Part shown: positions 46,038 to 55,804 of the stretch, piece by piece
Layout of the letters: every line of letters starts with the position of its first letter
How positions within the stretch are numbered: the first letter of the stretch is position 1
Assembly (NCBI RefSeq): GCF_024300825.1
Contig: NZ_CP101323.1
Span: 2,356,001 to 2,420,000, forward strand
Source of the DNA: Natronomonas gomsonensis
Lineage (GTDB): Archaea > Halobacteriota > Halobacteria > Halobacteriales > Haloarculaceae
DNA: 64,000 nt
Direction of reading: 5' to 3'
Made by a program: the position numbers and the translations under genes
The notes under the pieces: generated by a model
Seen by the model: the letters and a program-made list of their open reading frames with translations, nothing else
Database searches by the model: none
Told to the model about the DNA's origin: nothing

Positions 46038-46586
46038 ATGACCGTCTACGAGTCGGACTTGCCGGGCGTCGGCAAGAAGTTCGAAATCGAAATCGACGAC
46101 GACGAACAGCTCGTTGTCGTCACCCACAACACCGGTAAGCGGGAGGTGTTCCGCCGACGAGGCGAGGAGGACTCCGAGAAACTGTTCGAACTCTCGGACC
46201 GACTGGCCAGACAGGTGGGGACGATTCTGGAGGGCGCGTACTTCCAGCCGGTCGCCACCGAGACGACCGAGACGATGCTCGACGAGGACACGCTGTTCGA
46301 GTGGGTCGCCGTCGCCGAGGGGTCGGAGTTGGTCGACAAGACGCTAGCGGAAGTCGACTTCCGGGAGACGACCGGCACGTCCGTCGTCGCAATCCAGCGC
46401 GACGACGAGACAGAATCCAACCCCAATGCGGACACCACCATCCGGGCAGGGGATACGCTGGTCATCATCGGCGCCCGCGACGCCTGTGACCGCGTTGAGC
46501 GACTGGCCGCCGGGACTGACACGGCCGGCGAGGATGCCGCGGCGGCGGCCGACGAATCCGGCGACGACGCAGACACGGACGCCTGA
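46038..46586 (+). CDS. RCK_C (TrkA-C) regulatory subunit of a cation/proton antiporter
   Basis: A 182-residue soluble protein. The N-terminal part resembles KhtT-type subunits (DLPGVGKKFEIEIDDDEQLV, VTHNTGKREVFRR), the middle is a TrkA-C domain (LVDKTLAEVDFRETTGTSVV, RAGDTLVIIGARDACDRVE), and an acidic Ala/Asp tail ends it. It sits two bases before the antiporter gene. The domain likely senses a nucleotide or ion and gates the partner. Confidence 0.87.
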   Translation: MTVYESDLPGVGKKFEIEIDDDEQLVVVTHNTGKREVFRRRGEEDSEKLFELSDRLARQVGTILEGAYFQPVATETTETMLDEDTLFEWVAVAEGSELVDKTLAEVDFRETTGTSVVAIQRDDETESNPNADTTIRAGDTLVIIGARDACDRVERLAAGTDTAGEDAAAAADESGDDADTDA

Positions 46587-46588
46587 CG

Positions 46589-47797
46589 ATGGCGGCGCTG
46601 TTGTTCGAGGCGGGTGTGATGTTTAGCGTTCTCGCCGTCGCCGGGGCGGTCGCACACCGCATCGACCTGTCGGTCATCCCGTTTTACGTCGTCTCCGGGG
46701 TGCTCGTCAGTCCGTACGTCTTCGGGGCGCTCGGCCTGCCCGCCCTACAGGACCAGGAGTTCATCACGCTGTTGGCGGAGTTCGGTATCGTCTTCCTTCT
46801 GTTCTTTCTCGGCCTAGAATTCAGCCTCGACCGACTGCTCGAATCGAAGGAGAACATCGGGAAAGCCGGCGCGCTGGACCTCGCGGTCAATCTCCCCATC
46901 GGCGTTGCCATCGGTCTCGCCTTGGGATGGTCGGTTCTGGAGGCGTTCGTCCTCGGCGGCATCGTCTACATCTCCTCGTCGGCGGTCATCACGAAATCGC
47001 TCATCGATTTGGGGTGGATCGCAAACGACGAGGCCCAACCGATGCTCGGGACGCTCGTCTTCGAGGACCTGTTCATCGCCTTCTACCTCGCCGTGCTGTC
47101 TGCGGTGATACTCGGCGGTGGGACGTTCATCGAGGTGCTCCAGCAGGTCGCAATCGCGATGGGCTTTCTGGCCGTCCTCGTGGGCGCGGTCTACTTCGGG
47201 TCGGCGTACTTCGAGGCGTTTCTCGACGTCGATTCCCAGGAGATGTTCGTCATCCGGGCCGTCGCCATCACCGTCCTCGTCGCCGGCGGCGCGCTCGCCC
47301 TCGGCGTCAGCGAGGCCGTCGCTGCCTTCTTCATCGGCATGGGCTTTTCGGGGACCGACCACCTTCACGACCTCGAACGGCGACTCATCCCGCTCAGGGA
47401 CGTGTTCGCGGCCGTCTTCTTCTTCTGGATAGGGCTCAACACCGACCCGACCGTCTTCGGGAGTGTGGCGATTGCCGGCCTCCTCGCCGTGTTAGTCGTC
47501 GCGACGACGCCGACGAAACTCCTGACGGGCTTTCTCAGCGGCCGTATCTACGGTCTCGACGACCGCCGTAGCGTCCGAGTCGGCTGTGGGATGGTCACTC
47601 GGGGGGAGTTCTCGCTCATCATCGCGGCGCTGGCGGCCGGCTCCGGCGGCTCGGTCGTGCTGACCGAGACGATTCCCTCCGTGGCCGTCGGCTACGTCCT
47701 CGTGATGAGCATCCTCGGGACGCTGTTCATGCAGTACGCCGGCCTGTTCGAACGGTTTGTCGTCAGTGAGGAGCCAGCGCCCGCCGGCGCGGACTGA
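46589..47797 (+). CDS. CPA2 family cation/proton antiporter
   Basis: A 402-residue membrane antiporter of the KefB/KhtU kind with about 12 helices. FGIVFLLFFLGLEFSLDRLL, YISSSAVITKSLIDLG (ion-binding helix region) and TRGEFSLIIAALAAGS are recognisable. With the preceding RCK_C subunit it probably exports K+ or Na+ for pH and ion homeostasis, important in a salt-in cytoplasm. Cation not determinable from sequence. Confidence 0.9.
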   Translation: MAALLFEAGVMFSVLAVAGAVAHRIDLSVIPFYVVSGVLVSPYVFGALGLPALQDQEFITLLAEFGIVFLLFFLGLEFSLDRLLESKENIGKAGALDLAVNLPIGVAIGLALGWSVLEAFVLGGIVYISSSAVITKSLIDLGWIANDEAQPMLGTLVFEDLFIAFYLAVLSAVILGGGTFIEVLQQVAIAMGFLAVLVGAVYFGSAYFEAFLDVDSQEMFVIRAVAITVLVAGGALALGVSEAVAAFFIGMGFSGTDHLHDLERRLIPLRDVFAAVFFFWIGLNTDPTVFGSVAIAGLLAVLVVATTPTKLLTGFLSGRIYGLDDRRSVRVGCGMVTRGEFSLIIAALAAGSGGSVVLTETIPSVAVGYVLVMSILGTLFMQYAGLFERFVVSEEPAPAGAD

Positions 47798-47858
47798 CCG
47801 CTCGTGGCGTCGTATCGTCGGAACGAAACATCCGGCGCGGGCGCGCCGAGTCGAAAAT

Positions 47859-48143
47859 TCAGTCGATGTGGCCTTCGCGACGCAGTTGGGCGGCGTCTTG
47901 CCCGTCGTAGCGCCATTCGACGTCCGCCTTCTCGTCTTGGAACGACCACGGCTCGATGAGAACCACGTCGTCCTTGTTGACCCACGTCCGGAAGCGCATG
48001 CGACCGGGAATCCGGCCCATTCGCTCCTTGCCGTCGTTACACCGGAGGCGCACGCGGCGGCCACCCAGCATCTCGGTTACGACGGCGAACATCTCGTCTT
48101 CCCCCGGCATCCGGAGGTTCTTACGTTGTGTCTCTTCTGTCAC
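47859..48143 (-). CDS. eif1A: Translation initiation factor aIF-1A
   Basis: A 94-residue S1/OB-fold factor that stabilises initiator tRNA binding on the small subunit. The N-terminus [39 protein letters not shown] and [13 protein letters not shown] are diagnostic. GTG start at 48143, supported by a TTTAAA box 24-29 bases upstream. Transcribed divergently from hef. Confidence 0.95.
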   Translation of the reverse strand: MTEETQRKNLRMPGEDEMFAVVTEMLGGRRVRLRCNDGKERMGRIPGRMRFRTWVNKDDVVLIEPWSFQDEKADVEWRYDGQDAAQLRREGHID

Positions 48144-48166
48144 AGTATAAATAGACTCTCTGAACG

Positions 48167-48172
48167 TTTAAA
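48167..48172 (-). promoter_or_regulatory. TATA-like box of the aIF-1A gene
   Basis: TTTAAA lies 24-29 bases upstream of the GTG at 48143, the leaderless spacing. A second AT-rich stretch, TATTTATAC, lies only a few bases from the start and is too close to be the box. Confidence 0.6.
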
Positions 48173-48285
48173 CCGTCGGATTTTTCGTGGTACGGCGTCG
48201 CAACGCACGCCCCCGGCCGGCGGTCGGTTTACTTTCACCGCGCTGGCCGAACCCTTATCCGCCGAAACGACGAACTCCGGGGTAG

Positions 48286-50745
48286 ATGGCGACAGCGACG
48301 GACGGCCCGGAGTACATCGAGGGGCCGATGCTGGAAGACGGCCTCCTCGAGAAGCGCCGCTACCAGCTCCGGCTGGCCGACACCGCGACACGCGACCACA
48401 CCCTCGTCTGTCTGCCGACGGGACTCGGCAAGACGGCCGTGAGCCTGCTCGTCACCGCCGAGCGGCTGGCCGACCACGGCGGTAAGTCCCTGTTGCTCGC
48501 GCCGACGAAGCCGCTCGTCCAACAGCACGCCGACTTCTACCGGGAGGCACTGGCTGTCGACGACGAAGAAGTGGTCGTCTTCACCGGAGACGTACGGCCC
48601 GACGACCGCGCCGAGTTGTGGGAATCGGCGAAAGTGGTCTGTGCGACCCCGCAGGTCGTCGAGAACGACCTCGTCGGCAACCGCGTCTCGCTGGCCGACG
48701 TGACACACATCACCTTCGACGAGTGTCACCGCGCGACCGGCGGCTACGCCTACAACTACATCGCCGAGCGCTACCACGAGGACGCCGAGGACCCGCTGGT
48801 GACCGGCATGAGCGCCTCGCCGGGCGGCGACAAGGAGGAAATCCTCACCGTCTGTGACAACCTCGGACTGCGGGAGGTGGCGGTGATGACCGAAGACGAC
48901 GCCGACGTGGCCGAACACACCCACGACACCAGCGTCGAGTGGGAGCGCGTCGAACTCCCCGAGACGGTCATCGAGATTCGGGACGCACTCAACGAGGTGA
49001 TTTCCGAACGGCTGGAGAAACTCAAGCAACTGGGCGTCACCAACTCGACGGACCCGAGTATGTCCCAGACGCAGTTGAACGCCATCCGGGCGAAACTGCA
49101 GGACCTCATCCACAACGACGACGGTGACGGCTACAAAGGGATGTCCGCCCACGCCGAGATAATGAAACTCCGACGGGCCGTCGAGTTGGTCGAAACCCAG
49201 AGCGTCGAATCGTTGCGCCGGTACTTCGAGCGCCAGCGGGACGCCGCCCGCTCCTCTGGAGCCTCGAAGGCGAGCCAGCGGTTCGTGAGCGAACCCAAGG
49301 TCAAAAACGCGATGCGGAAAGCCGAGGCCTTCGAGGACCTCCATCCGAAGTTCCGGCGGACGCGCATCCTCCTGGCCCAGACGCTGGGCATCGAGGACGG
49401 CGAACGCGTCATCGTGTTCACCGAATCTAGGGACACCGCCGAGACGCTGACGGAGTTCCTCGGCGAGCACTTCACCACCGAACGGTTCGTCGGGCAGGGC
49501 GACAAGGAAGGTTCCGACGGGATGACCCAGAAAGAACAGAAGGAGACCCTCGACGCCTTCCGGAACGGCGAGTTCGAGGTGCTCGTCTCCACCAGCGTCG
49601 CCGAGGAGGGACTGGACGTTCCCGACGTGGACCTCGTGTTGTTCTACGAACCCGTCCCGAAGGGTATCCGCTCCATCCAGCGGAAGGGCCGCACCGGCCG
49701 CGCCAGCGATGGCCGTGTGGTCGTCCTTCTCGCCGAGGACACCCGCGACGAGGCGTTCTTCTGGATTTCCCGCAACGAGGAGAAGAAGATGGAGGAGGAA
49801 CTCCGGAAACTGAAGAACATGGAGGGCGAAATCGAGTCCGAAATCGCCCAACAGACCGGGTTGGCGGAGTTCGAGGACGCGGCAGGCGAAGGGGAGAACA
49901 ACGATGGCGAGGACGGCGGGACGGAAGCCGACGCCGAAACCGCCGACCCAACCGACGACGGGGACGGACAGGCCGGCCTCACCGACTTCGCCGGCGAGGT
50001 AGCCGACAGCGAAGAAGACGGCGAGGACGAAGACGACACCGAACCGGAGGGGACCGTCGCAACGGCCGAACCGGACGGCGAGACGGTCGAAATCGTCGCC
50101 GACCAGCGCGAACTCGACTCCCACATCGCCCGGGACCTCTCGACGCGGGACGGTATCGAGACGCGACTGGAGACGCTCGAAGTCGGCGACTACGTCCTTT
50201 CCGACCGCGTGGTCGTCGAGCGCAAATCCGTCGAGGACTTCCTCGATACGCTCGTCGGCGGCGACCGCTCGATGTTCGAGCAGGTCGGCGCGGCCGCCCG
50301 CTACTATGCCCGACCGGTCGTCATCATCGAGGGCGACCGACTGTACGAGGCCCGCAACGTCCACCCGAACGCGATTCGGGGGGCGCTCGCGTCGCTGGCG
50401 GTCGACTTCGGCGCGAGCGTGATGCAGACCACAGACGAAGAAGAGACCGCAGACTTACTGGAGGTCATCGCCACGCGCGAACAGGAGACCGACGACCGCA
50501 CCGTCTCGGTCCACGGCGAGAAGGGCGGCAAGACGCTGACCGAACAGCAGGAGTACGTCGTCGGCTCTATCGCGGAGGTCGGACCCATTACCGCTCGGGC
50601 GCTGTTGGAACACTTCGGTAGCGTCGAGGGTGTGATGACCGCCGAGGAGGACGACCTGCTCGAAGTCGAGGGTGTCGGCGCGGTGACCGCCGAGCGGATT
50701 CGGGAAGTGACCGGCACGGCGTACGCCGACCGCCGCGAGGAATGA
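48286..50745 (+). CDS. hef: Hef helicase-nuclease (XPF/FANCM family)
   Basis: Archaeal fork-processing enzyme. The 819 residues join an N-terminal superfamily 2 helicase (Walker A PTGLGKTAVS with Lys49, DECH box, SRDTAETLTEFL and QRKGRTGRA) with an XPF-type nuclease (ERKSVEDFLD, Glu645-Arg646-Lys647) and C-terminal tandem helix-hairpin-helix (AEVGPITARALLEHFGSVE). The two halves are separated by a very acidic linker at about 525-600. A CTTATC box lies 27-32 bases upstream of the ATG. Confidence 0.95.
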   Translation: MATATDGPEYIEGPMLEDGLLEKRRYQLRLADTATRDHTLVCLPTGLGKTAVSLLVTAERLADHGGKSLLLAPTKPLVQQHADFYREALAVDDEEVVVFTGDVRPDDRAELWESAKVVCATPQVVENDLVGNRVSLADVTHITFDECHRATGGYAYNYIAERYHEDAEDPLVTGMSASPGGDKEEILTVCDNLGLREVAVMTEDDADVAEHTHDTSVEWERVELPETVIEIRDALNEVISERLEKLKQLGVTNSTDPSMSQTQLNAIRAKLQDLIHNDDGDGYKGMSAHAEIMKLRRAVELVETQSVESLRRYFERQRDAARSSGASKASQRFVSEPKVKNAMRKAEAFEDLHPKFRRTRILLAQTLGIEDGERVIVFTESRDTAETLTEFLGEHFTTERFVGQGDKEGSDGMTQKEQKETLDAFRNGEFEVLVSTSVAEEGLDVPDVDLVLFYEPVPKGIRSIQRKGRTGRASDGRVVVLLAEDTRDEAFFWISRNEEKKMEEELRKLKNMEGEIESEIAQQTGLAEFEDAAGEGENNDGEDGGTEADAETADPTDDGDGQAGLTDFAGEVADSEEDGEDEDDTEPEGTVATAEPDGETVEIVADQRELDSHIARDLSTRDGIETRLETLEVGDYVLSDRVVVERKSVEDFLDTLVGGDRSMFEQVGAAARYYARPVVIIEGDRLYEARNVHPNAIRGALASLAVDFGASVMQTTDEEETADLLEVIATREQETDDRTVSVHGEKGGKTLTEQQEYVVGSIAEVGPITARALLEHFGSVEGVMTAEEDDLLEVEGVGAVTAERIREVTGTAYADRREE

Positions 50746-50746
50746 A

Positions 50747-51895
50747 TCAGTCGGCCGTCACGGCGCAGTTGTTCGGCCCGAGTTCCAACTCGAAGGCGTC
50801 GTCGTCCGCGACGGTCTCGCGGCCGAGATTCGCCGCGATGATGCGCTCGAAGTTCGCTGGCGGGGCTCCCATCGAACCCAGTACCCGCTCGACGAACGTC
50901 TCGCGTGACTCCGAGAAAACGGAGAGGCGCTCCCGAAGGTCGCCGAGTCGTGCGGTGTAGGTGCTGTCGTCGGCCGGCTCTGTCCCGGGTGGGACGTGAC
51001 CCGGCGCGACGACCGTCTCGTCGGGCAACGGCGCGAGGCGTTCGGTGAGCGTCTCGTGGAGCGTTCGGGCGAACTCGGGGGCGGACTCGTCGCCCTTCTG
51101 GAGGTCGGGGCGGGGGGCGCCGTCGAGGAAGAGCGAATCTCCCGACAACAGCAGGTCGTCGACGAGCAGCGACACCGCGCCCGTGGTGTGGCCGGGTGTC
51201 GAGCGCACCTCGACGGTGTGGTCGCCGAGGTCAATCCGGTCGCCGTCGGCAACCGTCTCGACCTCGTAGGTGACGCCGCGGTCGGCCGCCGTCTCCGAGA
51301 GGTATGCCGTTGCCCCCGTCGCCCCGGCGACGTGTCGGAGGCCGCTGACGTGGTCTGCGTGGACGTGCGTATCGAGGACGCCTTCGACCGAAGCGCCCTC
51401 GGCTTCCGCATCGGCGGCGTAGCGGTCGGCGAACACCCGCAGCGGGTCGACGACGAACGCCTCCTCGCCGGAGACGACGAGGTAGCCGAGACAACCGCTT
51501 GCGGGTCGGTGGTACTGATACACCGTCGCCGCCGTCGCGTCGCCGGCAATTCGCTGTCGGCGGTACACCCGTGCCCAGCCGTGCATGCCGCCGGCGAGAT
51601 TGACCGCGTCGACGCCGGCGTCAGTCAGCATGTCCGCAACCTCGGCGCTGGCCTCCCCGCGGGGGCAGACGACGACGTAGGACTCCTCGAGGTCGACTAA
51701 CTCCTCGATTCCGCCGGTCGCTTGGGCGCTGAGGAACTTCATGTACGGGACGTTCACCGATTCGATGCTCGGTCCCTCGATTCGCCACTCGCCGACCTCC
51801 TCTCGGTTCCGCACGTCGAGGAGGACGACCCGTCGTCGGGACTCGATGCGGTCGGCGAGGGCCTCCGGAGCGATTTCACTCGCGGTGTCGGACAT
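50747..51895 (-). CDS. Rhodanese-MBL fusion, probable sulfur metabolism enzyme
   Basis: A 382-residue fusion. Residues 10-112 are a rhodanese domain with Cys77 in VVVCPRGEAS. Residues 125-380 are an MBL-fold domain with THVHADHVSG (His177, His179, Asp181, His182), a STPGHTTGAVSLLV block and LLLSGDSLFL, as in persulfide dioxygenases (ETHE1-like). The rhodanese comes first, whereas MBL-first fusions are more familiar. The likely job is persulfide or thiosulfate handling. Convergent with hef, one base apart. Confidence 0.85.
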   Translation of the reverse strand: MSDTASEIAPEALADRIESRRRVVLLDVRNREEVGEWRIEGPSIESVNVPYMKFLSAQATGGIEELVDLEESYVVVCPRGEASAEVADMLTDAGVDAVNLAGGMHGWARVYRRQRIAGDATAATVYQYHRPASGCLGYLVVSGEEAFVVDPLRVFADRYAADAEAEGASVEGVLDTHVHADHVSGLRHVAGATGATAYLSETAADRGVTYEVETVADGDRIDLGDHTVEVRSTPGHTTGAVSLLVDDLLLSGDSLFLDGAPRPDLQKGDESAPEFARTLHETLTERLAPLPDETVVAPGHVPPGTEPADDSTYTARLGDLRERLSVFSESRETFVERVLGSMGAPPANFERIIAANLGRETVADDDAFELELGPNNCAVTAD

Positions 51896-51979
51896 GCCTC
51901 ACTCTACGTGTTTCGGGGGCATAAACCGACCCGCTGGCACGCCGAGGAGTTATTTGTGCGTGGGACACCCACACACTGC

Positions 51980-52612
51980 ATGGACAGTTCCGAGTTCATC
52001 GACCGGGTCCGGGCGGACAACGAGACGGCGCTGGACCGCCTCGGCTCCGAGAAGGCACTCGTCGCGACGACGCGGGCCGCACTGGACCGCGAGACGGTGC
52101 TCGAAACCGCCGCCGAAGCGGAGGCCCGCGCCGCGGCGACGTTCGAGACGTGGGCCGACGACGAAGCGGACGACGAGGCCCGGGCGGCGTTTGCCGAGGC
52201 GGGCGACCGCGAGCGCGACCACTCCGAGCGAGTGTCCGCGCTTGGCGAGGTGGGCGCTGTGAACCCGTCCCCCGACGACCTCCACGAGCACCTCCGGGGA
52301 CTCGACGATACCGTCGCCCGCGTCGGTGCGGGACTGGTCGCTCGACCGCTTGTGGCCTCCCGAAGCCTCCTGCAGGTCATCAACTTCTTCGTCAACGAAG
52401 GTGACAACGCCGCCGCCGAGACGTTCCGTGACCTCCGGGCCGAAACCGACGAACAGGTCGAGACCGGCGCGGCGCTGTTGGACGCGGTGTGTGAAAGCGA
52501 CGACGACCGGAAGCGCGCCGCGGTGGCCGCCGGCGAGGCCATCGACGCCGCTTACGCCGAGTATGCCGACAGTCTCGATTCGCTGGGCATCGACCCCAAG
52601 CCCGTCTGTTGA
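51980..52612 (+). CDS. Helical ferritin-like/rubrerythrin-related protein (tentative)
   Basis: A 210-residue, almost wholly helical acidic protein: EFIDRVRADNETALDRLGSE, TAAEAEARAAATFETWADDE, AGDRERDHSERVSALGEVGA, LLQVINFFVNEGDNAAAETF. Ferritin-like E-x6-Y or E-x2-H pairs are only hinted at (RERDHSE), so metal binding is uncertain. It may be the haloarchaeal protein sometimes labelled rubrerythrin. Start at 51980, in the region after the divergent rhodanese-MBL gene. Confidence 0.7.
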   Translation: MDSSEFIDRVRADNETALDRLGSEKALVATTRAALDRETVLETAAEAEARAAATFETWADDEADDEARAAFAEAGDRERDHSERVSALGEVGAVNPSPDDLHEHLRGLDDTVARVGAGLVARPLVASRSLLQVINFFVNEGDNAAAETFRDLRAETDEQVETGAALLDAVCESDDDRKRAAVAAGEAIDAAYAEYADSLDSLGIDPKPVC

Positions 52613-52687
52613 GTCCCACATACTGGTCCGATTATCGGTGGCTGTACTCGCCCGTGGTTTGAAGGCCGCTCTCGTCCGATATCGACC

Positions 52688-53632
52688 ATGTCCCTCCAAT
52701 CGAATCGCCGAACGTGGGGTCGCTCTACCCGCCCGGTCGCGGCCGAACTCGCCGCCGTCATCGTAGCGCTCGTAGCGTTATCGGTCTGGCAGTACGTCGC
52801 GCGGGAGTTCCTCATCCCGGCTGTCGGATTCGCCCCCGGCGGCCCCGGATTTGAGGCCGTCGACAGCCTCCTCGTCGCGGGCGGTATCACCGGGGGACTG
52901 CTCCTCGTCGGCGTCGTCGCGGTGGTCGTCGTCTACACGAGGGTCAGGAACGTGGCCGTCGGCATCGCCCTCCCGTCGACCGATAGCGTGCCGACCGTCG
53001 TCGCCGCGGTGCTGGCCCCGGTTGCCCTCGTCACCGCGACGAAGCTAGTCGGCACTCTCACAGGGACCACATACAGTGCGCTTCTCTTGCGGAGTTACGG
53101 ACCCGCGGCGACGGTCGAGCATTTCGTCTCGATGACGATTCTGACGCTGTTCGTCGGCGTTCCGACGCTCGTTCTCGTCTGTCAGGTGCTGGTCCAGGGG
53201 AGCGTTCGCCGCGTCGTCGACGGCGACACCGCCGTCGCGCTCACGACGCTGGTCGGTGGGTTCCTCCTCGTCGACGCCTCCGGTGGCCTCGATGTACTCC
53301 CGGAGTTCGGGCGAACCGTCGGTGCCGGACTGTTCGTCGCCGCCATCGCCGTGGCGCTGTACGGAACCGAGCGTTTCGAGCGTTCGTGGGTTCGATACCT
53401 GTCGGTCCTCCCGGTCGCGATACTCCTCGGAGGGACGGTCGTCGCCGGCATCGCGGCCGTCGAAACGGTTCCCGCAGTGCTGTTCGTCGGCGTGAAACTC
53501 GCCGTCATCGGCGTCGCGGCCTCCACCTACGACCGAACGGACTCACTGCTGGTTCCGGCGGTGGTCTACGCGAGTTTCCTCGCGAGCAGCGAAGCGGTCG
53601 TCTACGTCTTCGAAATCGGCGTTCAGAGCTAG
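52688..53632 (+). CDS. Polytopic membrane protein, function unknown
   Basis: A 314-residue integral membrane protein with about eight to nine hydrophobic segments (roughly 18-40, 60-85, 98-122, 140-165, 180-200, 210-228, 238-258, 262-280, 285-305). No transport or protease motif is recognised; the loops are short and mostly weakly charged. Preceded by 75 bases after the helical protein gene and convergent with the autoantigen p27-like gene. Confidence 0.7.
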   Translation: MSLQSNRRTWGRSTRPVAAELAAVIVALVALSVWQYVAREFLIPAVGFAPGGPGFEAVDSLLVAGGITGGLLLVGVVAVVVVYTRVRNVAVGIALPSTDSVPTVVAAVLAPVALVTATKLVGTLTGTTYSALLLRSYGPAATVEHFVSMTILTLFVGVPTLVLVCQVLVQGSVRRVVDGDTAVALTTLVGGFLLVDASGGLDVLPEFGRTVGAGLFVAAIAVALYGTERFERSWVRYLSVLPVAILLGGTVVAGIAAVETVPAVLFVGVKLAVIGVAASTYDRTDSLLVPAVVYASFLASSEAVVYVFEIGVQS

Positions 53633-53636
53633 GGAG

Positions 53637-54323
53637 TCAGAGCAGTCGGAGTTCTCGAAGCGTCTCGGTCGCCTCGCGGGCGGCGGCAAAGAGGTCGCGT
53701 TTCCGACCCACGTCTCGTGTTTCCTCGGCCCGTCGGGTCAGGTTGGTTATCTCGCGGACGAGCGCCGCCTCCGCCTCCCCGAGGTCGCCACCCTCCGATT
53801 CGGTTGCCGAGCGCTCGCGGCGGGCCGGCGGGTCGACGCGGGCGGGCCGTCGGTCGCGAGCGGGTGCCGGGCGCGTCTCCTCGGTCGCCTGTGTTTCCGT
53901 GGGCTGTCGCGTTTCGGTGGGCCGGTCGTCGTCCGGTTCCTGTTCCGGTGTATCGGCCGTCTCCGTTCGCTCGACGCCGGCGTCCACCTCGCCCTCGGCA
54001 CTCGCAGTGTCGTCGGCCTCCGTCTCCTCGTCGGTGGCCGCCTGAGCGTCGGCCGACTCGGCCGCCGCGGGCGCCTCGCCGTCGGCGCCCGCCTCGTCGG
54101 CGAACTCGCCGTCCTCGGTGACCTCACGCTGGCAGGTCGGACAGAACTCCTTGCCGTCGTAGCGGAACACCGGAGAGTGACACTCCGGGCAGTGGCGGTT
54201 CGTCATCGTCGCGCCCTGCAACAGGAGTTCGCTCATCCGCTCTGAGGCCTCCCGCTTCTGTTTGTCGCGCTCGAACTGCTCGCGCAGTTTCTCGCGCTCG
54301 GCTTCGCGGTCGAAGTCGCTCAT
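53637..54323 (-). CDS. Sjogren autoantigen p27-like zinc protein
   Basis: A 228-residue protein. A charged N-terminal helix (REAEREKLREQFERDKQKRE) precedes the conserved ELLLQGATMTNRHCPECHSP ... CPTCQ zinc element, the signature of the SSSCA1/p27 family. A long disordered acidic, Ala/Thr/Glu-rich linker and a C-terminal helix (ALVREITNLTRRAEETRDVG) follow. Function in archaea unknown. Start at 54323 because the family begins close to this point. Confidence 0.85.
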   Translation of the reverse strand: MSDFDREAEREKLREQFERDKQKREASERMSELLLQGATMTNRHCPECHSPVFRYDGKEFCPTCQREVTEDGEFADEAGADGEAPAAAESADAQAATDEETEADDTASAEGEVDAGVERTETADTPEQEPDDDRPTETRQPTETQATEETRPAPARDRRPARVDPPARRERSATESEGGDLGEAEAALVREITNLTRRAEETRDVGRKRDLFAAAREATETLRELRLL

Positions 54324-54360
54324 ACCCGGACACACGCGACTGCACCGGAAAAGAACTGCG

Positions 54361-55713
54361 CTAGGACTCGTGGTCGTGGAGCCGCCGCATCCGCTCTGGG
54401 AGGTCGACACCCTCCCGTCGGAAGCGCCGAACCCGAAGCCGGAAGACGACCCATCCCAGACAGAGCCACCCGAAGACGACCGCTCCTATCCACGGGAGTT
54501 CGGTGAGCAGCGCGACCCACAACACCACCGCCGAGAGGACGCTGCCGACGGCCGTCACCCGGAGCAACGGCAACGGAAGCCGGTACAGCGAGTACTCGTA
54601 GCGTTGGGGGAACAGTTTCGGGAGATTCCACAGCGCCAGCCCGCCGACGAAGACGGCAAACAGAATGGCGAGCGACAGCGAAATCGAGAGGACGACCGGC
54701 GACGGGGTGACCGGGACCAGGAGAATCGGCGGCACGCCGAGCAGCAGCACCGACCGGTGTGGGGTGTCGAATCGGTCGCCGAGCGTCGCGAATGCCTCGG
54801 GAATCACGTCGTCGCGGGCCGCACGCATGATGGTTCGGGAGTAACTGGCGAAGGTGGTGTTGACGGAGGTGAGCGACCCCAACAGCGCGGCGGCGACGAC
54901 CAAGCCGACGAGTGGCGCCGGGAGGAACCGACCGGCGACGGCGGCGACAGCGGCGTCGAGTTGGTCGACCCCGCGCCAGCCGGCGACGCCGACGAAGACG
55001 GCCAACAGCGCGACCATGAGCGTCAGTCCGATGGCCGCCGAGAGCACGAGAACCCGCGGGATGTTCTCCGCCGGGTTCTCGATTTCCTCGCCGATTTCGA
55101 TGACCATGCTGAACCCCCGTAACGGGAAGTGCAGCGAGACGACGGCGACGACGAACGGGCCGAATCCGTTCGGAAACGGCGGCGTGAAGTTGCCAGCGTC
55201 GACGTAGAACGCGCCGGGGACCACGAACGCGAGGATGCCGGCGACGAGGACGGCGACCATCGCCATCTGGAGCCACGCGACAACCCGGATGCCGACGACG
55301 TTGATGACGAGAAAGACAAGCAGGATGGCGTACATCAGCCCCTCCTGTGGAATCTGGAAGAAGTAGCCGACGTACTCGGCGAAGCCGTTGGCGGTGAACA
55401 ACAGCCCCGCCCACACGCCGGGGACGACCATCCACGGCGTCGCAAATCCCCAAAACGGTGTGACGAGCCGTGAGCCGTACACGTACGTGCCGCCGGCGAC
55501 CGGAATCGCACCGCCCAACTGGAGAATCGTCAGCAGGCTAAAAACGAGTGGAATGCCGGCCAGAAGCATCGCGAAGACGACGCTGGGACCGGTATCGGCT
55601 GCCAGCGGCGCCGCGAGGACGAAGATGGCGATGCCGATGACGTTGCCAACCACGAGCCCCGTCGCGCCGAGGAGCCCGACTCGCTGGTCGATGACTCCGT
55701 GCTCGGTAGACAT
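54361..55713 (-). CDS. APC family amino acid permease
   Basis: A 450-residue transporter of the amino acid-polyamine-organocation superfamily with about 12 helices. GATGLVVGNVIGIAIFVLAA (the APC helix-1 glycine motif) is near the N-terminus, and GGAIPVAGGTYVYGSRLV follows. The cytoplasmic C-terminal tail is basic (RLRVRRFRREGVDLPERMRR). Substrate unknown. Confidence 0.9.
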   Translation of the reverse strand: MSTEHGVIDQRVGLLGATGLVVGNVIGIAIFVLAAPLAADTGPSVVFAMLLAGIPLVFSLLTILQLGGAIPVAGGTYVYGSRLVTPFWGFATPWMVVPGVWAGLLFTANGFAEYVGYFFQIPQEGLMYAILLVFLVINVVGIRVVAWLQMAMVAVLVAGILAFVVPGAFYVDAGNFTPPFPNGFGPFVVAVVSLHFPLRGFSMVIEIGEEIENPAENIPRVLVLSAAIGLTLMVALLAVFVGVAGWRGVDQLDAAVAAVAGRFLPAPLVGLVVAAALLGSLTSVNTTFASYSRTIMRAARDDVIPEAFATLGDRFDTPHRSVLLLGVPPILLVPVTPSPVVLSISLSLAILFAVFVGGLALWNLPKLFPQRYEYSLYRLPLPLLRVTAVGSVLSAVVLWVALLTELPWIGAVVFGWLCLGWVVFRLRVRRFRREGVDLPERMRRLHDHES

Positions 55714-55804
55714 TGACAGCCGAGAACATCGCGGCGATGGGGTAACCGTACCGCCTCCATACGCCGGTCGTTTATGCTAGCGCATCACTCCTCGTAGAAA
55801 TCAC

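Noticed and set aside
48146-48154. TATTTATAC just upstream of the aIF-1A start as its TATA box
   Set aside because: Too close to the GTG start; TTTAAA at 48167-48172 has the right spacing.
48235-50364. 709-codon minus-strand open frame opposite hef
   Set aside because: Antisense shadow; Hef helicase and nuclease motifs on the + strand account for the region.
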